Shown one piece after another: positions 12,383 through 21,744 of a stretch of DNA of 64,000 bases. The position numbers and the translations under genes were made by a program. Origin of the DNA: Narthecium ossifragum (Eukaryota; Streptophyta; Magnoliopsida; Dioscoreales; Nartheciaceae); NCBI GenBank assembly GCA_963920575.1, contig OY986965.1:406866-470865 (forward strand). Direction: 5' to 3'. Below the pieces are notes generated by a model, which was not told the origin of the DNA, searched no databases, and saw nothing but the letters and a program-made list of their open reading frames with translations. The stretch's first letter is position 1, and the number at the start of each line of letters is the position of its first letter.

Positions 12383-12721
12383 TCGACCAGATGAAACCTA
12401 TCGATCAAATGAACGATAGAGTCTATCGACCAAATGGACGATAAAATATCGACCAAATGAAACGATGGAATCTATCGACCAAAATGGACGATAGAATTTT
12501 AACCAAATGGACGATATCGTCCATATGGCACCATCATTTAAAGGATTATGGACGATCATCGCCCAAAAGTCACAATTGGACATGTTACTCAATTTTATCG
12601 TCCAAAAGCAATTAACACGTGTGCCAAATATGGTTAAAAAACACATGCATGTATGACGTGGACAAGAAACGATAAGTAAGCCAACGTAATCATGACGTAT
12701 GCAATGAACGAGAATCGACCA
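12383..12721. promoter_or_regulatory. U3 array of TCGNCCA / TGGNCGA motifs with palindromes
   Basis: By eye this 339-bp stretch has eight TCGNCCA and four TGGNCGA sites. Several pair into palindromic forms such as TATCGACCAAATGGACGATA, and there is one perfect palindrome TGGACGATATCGTCCA at 12508-12523. The array lies about 120-460 bp upstream of the TATA box, where enhancer-type sites would be. The same array is in the 3' LTR. The function is unknown. Confidence 0.6.
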
Positions 12722-12839
12722 CGTGTACTCTTCAAACCAGACACAAACGTGGGAGAAGCTGTTACGGAGCAGTTCGCACACGATCTCCTTTTTCCATGCC
12801 ATCAACCCTCAAGGCAGGAGCAGTTATTCAGTTCCTTAG

Positions 12840-12847
12840 TATAAACA
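12840..12847 (+). promoter_or_regulatory. LTR TATA box
   Basis: TATAAACA here; the 3' LTR has TATAAATA at 26265-26272. Position and composition fit the U3/R promoter of the element. Confidence 0.6.
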
Positions 12848-13568
12848 GCTTCTCTTCTCCACTGTAAACCACCCCCGACAATCTGTAACCTGCTCTTAAG
12901 CATGGCTTTCGTTTCTTTTGTACCTGTAAGTTGATTAATAAAGCTTTCAGTTTGATTAATGGCGTCTTTTATTACTTTCTTAGCATAATCTCAATAATGT
13001 AGTCGTTTTAATCGTCTTCTCCTCTTTTCTTTCTGTCTTGTAGTTCTAGGTTAATGGATTTCTTTCCGTTTCCGTTTTCTGTCAGTTTCTTTTTCATAGT
13101 TTAATTAAGTTAAATTAGTTTTAAGTAAGATTAAATTAGTCTTTTAATTACTGTTTCGTTATTCATGATCATAGGAGTATTTTAAGATTAATTTAGGTTT
13201 AATTAGTCCTTTTTATTGCTTTTCTTACAGCTTTCTTTACTGTTTTTCATTAGAATAAGTTACTGTTTTCTTAGATTAAGTTAATTTAATAGGTTTTATT
13301 GCGTTTTCTAGATTCAGTAATTTAAGTTGATTTTTATGTTTTATTTAATTTCGTAATCTTAGACAATTTACAGCCTTTCTTAGGTTAATTTTGATAATTA
13401 GATTATTTAATTAGGTCTAATCTAGATTTCCATATTACATGACATCTCTGGTTCATTAATTTAAAATAGTAGAACTCAACTGCAATCGTTTGATACTTAA
13501 GTGTGGAATAGGATTTTGACTTTGACTATTTGACCGGTCAACGGTTGGATTTCCTCTCTAACATTTTT

Positions 13569-13586
13569 TGGCACGCCCGGTGGGAC
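13569..13586 (+). other. Primer-binding site
   Basis: TGGCACGCCCGGTGGGAC starts five bases after the 5' LTR, beginning with the TGG that pairs with a tRNA CCA end. I could not assign the tRNA with confidence. Confidence 0.6.
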
Positions 13587-14506
13587 CTGTGTCAAGTCTT
13601 TATGGAAGTCGGTCAAGTTGGACAAGACGAAATGGTCATCACTAGGACTGGTTTAGATGCTAATAATGGTAGTGGAAATGCCGCCGATCACGGCGATGGC
13701 CAACAAAGTCCAATTGTGGTCGAGGAAGAGCCTGTTCTCTTTCCATCTCTCGACCAACCACATGTTTCTCCACCTGTTCCCCCACCACACATAGAATACC
13801 GAGATAGGGTGGTTTATCGCTCTGTAGAGCGAGGGAACTCATCAGCCAGAGTTGGCCTAGATCCAGGAAACATAACGTCAAATACAGCCCAAAATATGGT
13901 CGATGAAGCTTTACATGCTAACAATCAGCAAATGGCAAGTCATATCGCCACTGCTCTAAGGCCTTTTATTGACACTATGCAGACTTTTATAAACGCAACT
14001 TTGTCTCAGGCAAACCCTGGATCAAATGTTGCTAGGCCTACCATGTCAGCAATCCCTATCGGCCAAAACCCCACCCAAAACAATCGTCCATTTCAGCCCA
14101 ATACGGTCATGGGACCTGGTGGTAATAACGGTTTTGTTCTTTTACAAAATCCAATGCATAGCCAAAACCGTATCGGCCAAAATAGCCAGGTTGGCCAAAC
14201 TAGTACAACCCATCATCGGCCATCGATGCACAATGAGAATAATCCAAGACCAAATTTAATCGGTCAAACATCTGGGTTGTTTCCATCGCCAACACAAATA
14301 CATCATAATAATGAGGTGTTAACTCCTGGAGCAATACCAAACAATGGTGTCCCTCCTCTTCAAGGAGTTCAAGGTGGTGTTGTGCCTCCTGCACAGGGAG
14401 CGCCTAATAATGGAATTCCTTTAGGTCAGGGTATACCAGTAGGTGGAATGCCTTTGGTTATGGGAGAGAACATTCTTCAAAACATTCCCCAGAACGTTCC
14501 TCCAAA

Positions 14507-14668
14507 TGGTCAGAACTTTGTGTACCCAAACAATGGCCAAAACATGGTTTACCCAAACAATGGCCAAAACCTTATTTACCCAAACAACGGCCAGAACCCT
14601 ATTAACCTAAACAATGGTCAAAATGTTGCTTTTCCAAACAATGGCCAAAATATCGGCCAAAATAACAA
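14507..14668 (+). repeat. 30-bp minisatellite in gag (NNGQN-type repeats)
   Basis: Five in-frame units of ten codons encode variants of YPNNGQNMV. Third-position changes vary between units while Asn-Asn-Gly-Gln-Asn is kept. Further NGQN and IGQN pieces lie on either side. Confidence 0.75.
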
Positions 14669-16772
14669 CTTGGATGCTCAAGCCCAAGGGTTTCCACAGA
14701 ATAACTATGGGCAAATAGGTGGTCAAGTTAATCGGCCAGTAGGTAATAATTTTTATAATCAAAGAATGGTCGATGGACAACGCATGGATGATATCCCCTA
14801 TCAGAATAATTATCGACCATATGAGGCACCTATGTATTGTGCTCGACCACCAAACGAGCAGTATGACCAAGTGTACAACAACCCTCTTTACAATCAGGCC
14901 GATGCTCTACATGAACAAGTCGCTGAGATTCTACAAGAGCAAATAGGTTTAGGACGACCAGCTACTCGTCCAACTTATAGAAAACCTTATCCTGATTGGG
15001 TTGACCAAATGTACCCTCTCCCTAGGAACTATAAAGTTCCAGAGTTTACTATGTTCTCTGGGGTAGATGAGATATCGACCATTGAACACATAGGGAAGTT
15101 CTCCATGCAATGTGGAGAAGTGAACGATTTCGTCAAACTTAGACTATTCCCTAACTCTTTGTCTGGGGTAGCTTATTCATGGTTCATTAAGCTATCGCCC
15201 AATTCTATTCAAAATTGGCAGCAAATGGAACATGCGTTCCATTCTCAATTTTATAAGTCAGAACCGGAAATAACAATGGCCGACTTAGCTCAACTTAGAC
15301 AGCGGCCAGATGAGAATGCTGAATCATTCTTACAAAGATTTAAAAGAGCGAGAAGTAGGTGTTTTATTCCCTTGCCTGAAAGGGAATTTGTAAAAATCGC
15401 TCAAAGCGGATTAGCCTTTGAACTTAAGAAGAAGTTCCAAGATAGGGATTTTATCGACCTATTTCAACTGCAGACTAGCGCTATATGCTATGAACAGTTG
15501 TTGAGAGAAGAAGATCAGATGAAATCATCTTCTAAAGGAACTTACTATAGATATACTAATTATGAAATAAACCAAGTTAGTGACATCGATGAAGAAAACT
15601 ACAATATGAACGATGTTTGTCTGGCCGAGCTCCTTAAGGGAAAACTTTATATATGTAAAGCTCTCGCCAAACTTGAGCGAGAACTTAAGGGTAAAGAAGT
15701 ACTTAGAGACGGTAAACGTCCAATGCGAAAGTTTTCTTTTGATGTTTCAAAGGCTGATCAAATCTTTGATCAATTACTCAAAGATAAACAAGTTAAATTG
15801 AAAGATGGACATGCTATGCCAAGCCTTGATGAGATCAAGGACAAAAGATATTATAAGTGGCATAATGCTTGGTCACATCACACTAACCAATGTTTGGCTT
15901 TCCGTAATGTTTTGCAGGATGCGATTGATTCCGGAAGGATTGGTTTCTCAGCCAAGCACATGGGAGTTGACGCAAATCCATTCCCCAAAGCTGCTTCAGT
16001 GGGAATGGTGTTGACAGATGTGGCAAACTTCAAATTGCCAAAGTTCAAGATTGTTATCGATGAAAATGAGGACGACAATCGTCCAGATGTCTTCGCAAGA
16101 CTTGGCCAAGACAAAGGGAAGGAGCCTGCCATTCCACATGTCTGCCCAAGATGTCATTGGGATCTCAGTCGCCCGATGACACCGTTCTCAGGGACCAAGT
16201 TTCCTCATTCACAGTCTAGGCAGTGAAACAGGGTTAAGCCTCATGTGTATCCAAAAAGCTTTATGCCTCAGCCTTACAAGCCAGAGCGATGGTATAACTA
16301 CAACTGCTATACTCGTCGTTCAGTTCCTGTGGAGGAGATGACAAGGACTCAGTACCGCCGCCACCAGAAGAAGTATGGCCAGATGATGAAGGCCAAGCAA
16401 GCCCAGGAAACCAACCCAAGTCAGGATGAGGAGGTTGAGTATATTGAAGAAGATGTTGCTGTCTCCAATGCAACAGAGTCTTCAAAGAGCAAGTTCCATC
16501 GTCCAAACAAGGATGATGACGATGAGACTGGAGCAAACCAAGTGATCAGGTTCGGAACACTCCCGTCGGTCATCGTCAACAACTACATTTTACCCAGTCG
16601 CCTTGGACAACAGTGTCCAACTGAAAGCGACTCTGATATATCAGATATGACCGATGATGGATCATTAGCCACACTGGTCGAGGAAGATGAAGACACATCG
16701 GCTACCTTGGTCGATGAAATGGAAAATTCACCCTCAGTGAACTTAGTGCTCGACCAGGACGATGAATACGTC

Positions 16773-17252
16773 GAGATCGAGGAAAAAATCGACGTCACTG
16801 AAGAGGCTTGGAGGAGGAATATATCTACAGAACAACTGTTGAAACAGTTGTATGAAGAAGGAAATCCAGCAGTTGGACCAGGTGGCCAGCCAAGTGGCCG
16901 ATATGATTATCTCCGGGTTTATGGAGACGTCAAGGTGAAGCGTCTTGTAAAAAAGACGGAAGTTGTCGCCCAAATCATACCATCAACATCAACAACAATT
17001 GTTCCGACCAGTTGGGGAGATGAAGAACAAGAACCCATGGTTGAGAATGTTGAATGGGTGGAAATAGAAGTACCCATCAAAGTCAACGAGGAAGCAGCGA
17101 GAAGGAATATTTCTCAAAAGAAGTTACTGATGGATCTCTACAAGGCAGGTAATCCAGCTATCAGTACTCAGGGCCAACCAAGTGGAAAATTTGATTACTT
17201 GGTTTGCTATGGCGATCCCATTGTGAAGAAGTGGGTTCCCAAGTCAGATGTT
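16773..17252 (+). repeat. Duplicated 64-codon domain between gag and protease
   Basis: Segments 16773-16964 and 17061-17252 are each exactly 192 bp and encode related 64-residue blocks. Shared features in order are EIE, EEA.RRNIS, LL..LY..GNPA, GQPSG..DYL..YGD and a basic end (K.VKK / KKWVPK). Protein similarity is clear while the DNA has diverged. I do not recognise the domain. Confidence 0.8.
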
Positions 17253-18124
17253 GCCAAATACAGTCCGCCAGCAAATGAAGCACCAATCATCCCAACTGGT
17301 TGGGACATGGAAGAATCAGAGGCACAACAGGAACAACACCAAATGGATCAACAGTGGCCGTCATGGGATGGTCAAGAGAACCCAGAAGTCGTCCAGGTGG
17401 CAGCTAAGGCCAAGGGAAAAGCAGTCGACCATCAACCTCAGTCATCGGCCAGTTCACACAAGAAAGCCCACCAAGATTTGAACAATGCAGTGTTCGAACG
17501 ACCTCCAGCAGCAATGACGCGCCATTTACGGCCTCTTCATATCAAAGCCGAGATCAATGGTGTCCCAGTAAGCAGAGTCCTAATTGATACCGGGGCCGCA
17601 GTGAACGTCATCCCTGTAAAGATGATGAACAAGCTGCACAAAACCGATAGTGATCTTATCCCCACGGATATCACACTAACCGGATTCAGTGGAGTTCCAG
17701 CCCCAGCAAGGGGGATCCTTCCTTTGGATATTAAGGTTGGAAGTGTAACAAGAACGACAGCGTTCTTTGTCATGGACTCATCGACCAGCTATAACGTGCT
17801 GCTTGGTCGAGACTGGATTCATGCCAGTCAATGTGTTCCTTCGTCTCTTCACCAATGCTTGTTTTTATGGAACGACCAGGGGAACGTGGAGTCAGTCATG
17901 GCCGATAACATGCCATACAGTATGGACACGCATGCTTTGGAGGCATCCTTTTATGATTGCAATTATGGGCCCTTACAGTTCCTTCAGTTTGAAGATACAC
18001 TCAAGGTAGTTTCTGAAAACGGGGTTATGTTAAAAGAGCGTGTGGCGGAATTGTTTGATCCGGCAAGACCAATCTCAGTGGTCTTTGCACCCAAAGCTGG
18101 CCGATCACCGGCCACAAGTCAGAA

Positions 18125-21100
18125 ATGATGAGTTCAGACTCTGAAAGAAGTCAGGCCGCTGTAACGGCCTTAAAAGCCAAGCTAATGGCTTATCAAGTGA
18201 AAGCGTTCGCTGCACAAGAAGAAAACGACCTAGATTGTCTAAAAGAGATCCCCCAAGAAGACGAGGAAGAAGTCCCATATGGCAAACGTGGAAATATGCA
18301 AGCTCAAGACCCTTTGGAAGAAATCAACCTTGGTGATGGCGAGGAGCATCGTCCAACTTTCATCAGCAAGCTTATCGACCAAGATGTAAGGTACAAACTC
18401 ATTGCTATTTTGCGTTCTTATAAAGATTGCTTTGCATGGGATTATAAAGAAATGCCTGGTTTGGATAGGAATATTGTAGAGCATGAGCTTCCTACTCGAC
18501 CAAATTTTAAACCATATAAGCAAGCGCCTAGACGCTTTGCTCCAAACATAATCCCAGAAGTAAAGAAAGAAATTGAACGATTATTAAATGCTAACTTTAT
18601 TAGAACAGCCAGGTATGTAGAGTGGCTTTCTAATATAGTACCAGTTAAGAAGAAAAATGGCAAACTTAGAGTTTGTATAGACTTTAGAAATTTAAATTTG
18701 GCTACTCCCAAGGATGAGTATCCTATGCCATCGGTCGATAATTTAGTTGATTCCACCGCTGGGCACGAGATATACTCATTTATGGATGGGTATTCTGGAT
18801 ATAACCAAATTTATATCACCGATAATGATGTTCATAAAACGGCATTTAGATGTCCATGATCACTTGGAAGTTATGAATGGGTTGTTATGCCCTTTGGTCT
18901 AAAAAACGCTGGTGCAACTTATCAGCGAGCGATGAATTTGATTTTTCATGATATGATTGGCCACTTTGTTGAAGTTTATGTTGATGACATTGTAGTGAAG
19001 TCACCAATTATGGCCGATCACTTTTCACAATTGATTAAAGCTTTTGAGCGAATGAGAGAATATAATTTAAAGTTAAATCCCTTGAAATGTGCCTTCGGAG
19101 TACAGGCAGGGAATTTTCTTGGTTTTCTCGTCCATCAGCGAGGAATTGAACTTGACCAAAACAAAACAAAGTCTATAATTGAGGCCAGTTCTCCAAAGAC
19201 TAAGAAAGAACTGCAAAAGTTTCTTGGTCAAGTGAATTTTTTAAGAAGGTTTATTGCTAACTGTGCAGGTAAAACTCAAGAGTTTTCATCGCTCTTAAGG
19301 TTAAAGAATGAAGACGATTTCGTCTGGGAAGAGCGACATCAACAAGCCTTTGAACGCTTGAAGCAATGTTTATCAACGCCACCAGTTATGGCGCCGCCAA
19401 GGTTGGAACAACCCATGAAGCTCTACATCGCTGCAGCAGACCGATCAATAGGCGGTCTCTTAGCGCAAGATGGCAAAGATGGATTTGAGAGAGCAGTGTA
19501 TTATCTAAGTAGACAGTTGTTACCTTATGAACAGAAGTACTCGGCCATAGAAAAGTTGTGCTTGGCCTTGTATTTTATGTGTACCAAGCTTAGAGCTTAA
19601 TTAAAACCTGTAACAGTCTACTTGATATCTAAGTTCAATGTATTAAAGTTCTTGTTTTCTCGACCAATTTTGCACCTGCGTATTGGTTATTGGGTTTTAA
19701 CTTTTGCTGAGTTTGATATTCAATTTGTATCTCAAAAGGCTGTTAAGGGCCAAGCATTGGCCGATTTTTTAGCTGACTATCCTTGTGTAGATATACCAAA
19801 GGAGTTAGAGCGAGAGATTAACAACGTAGCGCTCACCCCCTGGACGATGTACTTTGATGGTTCTAAAACTATCAGTGGGGCTGGCCTTGGGATCACGATC
19901 CTATCGCCCATTGGACGCAAATATAAATTTGCGTATACTCTATCGCAATTATGTACTAACAATCAGGCTGAATATGAAGCTCTAATCATCGGCCTAGAAA
20001 TTTTGTTAGACTTAGGAGTGTCCAATGTACAAATCAAAGGTGATTCACAATTAGTGATAAATCATATACTTGGACATTATAAATGTCAAAGCGATATTTT
20101 AATTCCATTTCATCAAATCGCTCTAATGTTGTTAAATCGTTTTAACGATTTTGAACTATTATTCGTTCCAAGATTACAGAACGATGAAGCTAATACCCTC
20201 GCCCAAATAGCATCAGGCTACAAAGTGTTAAAACACTTGGGGGGCATGAACGATTTCCGTTCTGGCATAATTCAATCTGCACTAGAGTGATTTCATTGGC
20301 CAAACGAGGTAAATCACATCGATAGCCAACCGGATTGGCGGACCCCAATCGTCGATTTTTTGAAGGACCCATCGCTTAAGGTCGATAGAAAAATCCGTCT
20401 TAAAGCGATACATTATTTCCTACAAAACGACGTTTTATATAAACGTCGACCAGATGGCATCTTATTGCGCTGTTTGCACCCTGATGAGGCTAAATTGACG
20501 ATGGCCGAAATACATAATGGTGTTTGTGGAGCACATCAGTCTTGCATCAAAATACGCTGGCTAATAATGCGCAGCGGCTTTTATTGGCCACGCATGGGGG
20601 AGGAGTGTGCTATATATGCCAAAGGATGTGAAGCATGCCAAAGACATGGTCCATTACAACGAGCTCCAGCAAGTGAATTATCGATCATTGTCAAACCTTG
20701 GCCATTCAGATGTTGGGCGATAGACATTATAGGGAAAATTTATCCTCCATCATCCATGTTGCACAAGTTTGTAATTGTGGCGACAGATTACTTTACTAAA
20801 TGGGTGGAAGCGATTCCATTAAAAAATGTTTCTGATGATCAAGTGATAAATTTCATTTGGGAAAACATCATATGTAGATTTGGCATTCCACAAACAATTG
20901 TGTCCGATCAAGGGACAATGTTTGTAAGTTCTAGGGTAAAGAATTTTTTGGCGGAGTATAAAATTAATATGGCCAATTCTACACCCTACTATGCCCAGTC
21001 TAATGGACAAGCTGAAGCGTCCAATAAAACCATCAAGTCAATCATAAGAAAGATGATGGACGATAACCCAAGGCAATGGCATGAAGGTTTACTAAGAGCG

Positions 21101-21592
21101 TTATGGGCACATAGAACTGCACCTAAGTCTAGTACTAAGGTTACGCCTTACCAATTGGTCTATGGTCAAGAAGCGGTGCTACCGGCTGAGATAAATGTTC
21201 TATCGCCCAGAGTTATGGAACAAGATCGCTCAACTAGTGAGGAATATGAAGACGCATTAATGTATAATCTTTTAGAGCTAGATGAGCAACGAGCTATTGC
21301 CTTGGAAAATATAGAAGCACAAAAGTTAAAAGTGGCCGATATCTACAATAAAAGGGTGGTATCAAAAGAGTTTCAAGAAGGAGATCTAGTTTGGAAAACG
21401 ATCCTACCTATAGATCGTAATGATCCCAAATATGGAAAGTGGTCGCCCAACTGGGAAGGACCATACTTGGTCGATCAAGTATTTCCAAATGGATCATATC
21501 AACTGCGGAATATTGACGGTGGGTTGCATCGATCAATGATAAATGGTCGATACATTAAGAAGTATTACCCATCAATTGAACAAAAGACATAG
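18125..21592 (+). pseudogene. Retrotransposon pol: RT, RNase H, second RNase H, integrase; three in-frame stops
   Basis: Pol starts at ATG 18125, overlapping the gag-pro stop as ATGA, in a different frame. RT spans about 18480-19200 (FRNLNLATPKDEYPMP, the MPFGLKNAGATYQ block, catalytic YVDD). The RT-linked RNase H follows (about 19380-19600). A second, separate RNase H is at about 19840-20220 (MYFDGS, NNQAEYEAL, KGDSQLVI). Integrase occupies 20360-21592 with an H-H-C-C finger (KGCEACQRH), the catalytic D (AIDIIG), D (VSDQGTMF) and E (NGQAEASN), and the GPY-type end (WEGPYLV); it lacks a chromodomain. In-frame stops are TGA 18857, TAA 19598 and TGA 20288. The same frame resumes after each, so they are point disruptions. 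Confidence 0.9.
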
Positions 21593-21600
21593 AAGACAAA

Positions 21601-21673
21601 CGTCCTTAAAATATGGACGATAGCAATTAACAAAATACGTCCTTGAGATTTGGACGAGAGCAATTAACAAATA
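21601..21673. repeat. Two tandem 36-37 bp units in the spacer between integrase and the antisense gene
   Basis: Both units start CGTCCTT, carry GGACGA in the middle and end AGCAATTAACAAAATA or a close variant. They repeat the CGTCC/GGACGA half-sites seen in the LTR, so each unit could form a short hairpin. A TATCGGCCA site follows at about 21688. Confidence 0.7.
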
Positions 21674-21744
21674 TGTTCATTACAAAATATCGGCCAAAAG
21701 TGTGGCATTACAAGATCTTATCGCTCATATCAGACAAGGAAAAG

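Larger units (their letters stand above)
12297..13563 (+). repeat. 5' LTR (1267 bp)
   Basis: Starts TGTTAGCC and ends TCTAACA; matches 25722-26986 almost base for base. U3 carries a dense motif array (12383-12721) and a TATA box at 12840. The rest is T-rich R-U5 sequence. The gag frame is open back into the last bases of the LTR, but the first ATG is inside the element at 13602. Confidence 0.95.
13602..18128 (+). pseudogene. Retrotransposon gag-protease, one in-frame stop
   Basis: Starts at ATG 13602 and runs in one frame to 18128, interrupted by a TGA at 16224-16226, so about 1508 codons. Gag makes the particle; the protease matures it. The first 450 residues are Asn/Gln/Gly/Pro-rich, with 30-bp repeats. 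The retrotransposon gag domain follows at about 15000-15500 (YPDWVDQMYPLPRNYKVPEF, then VAYSWF and LAQLRQRPDENAESF). After the stop comes MTRTQYRRHQKKYGQ, a segment typical of Tat gag-pro. Next are two copies of a 64-codon domain. The aspartic protease follows at about 17560-17860 (active site LIDTGAAVNVIP, and NVLLGRDW). The frame ends in ATGA, overlapping the next ORF. The stop could be a simple mutation; conserved readthrough cannot be judged from one copy. Confidence 0.85.

Noticed and set aside
12398..12805. A 135-codon minus-strand open frame in both LTRs
   Set aside because: It overlaps the motif array and promoter of the LTR, and its presence in both copies only reflects LTR identity.
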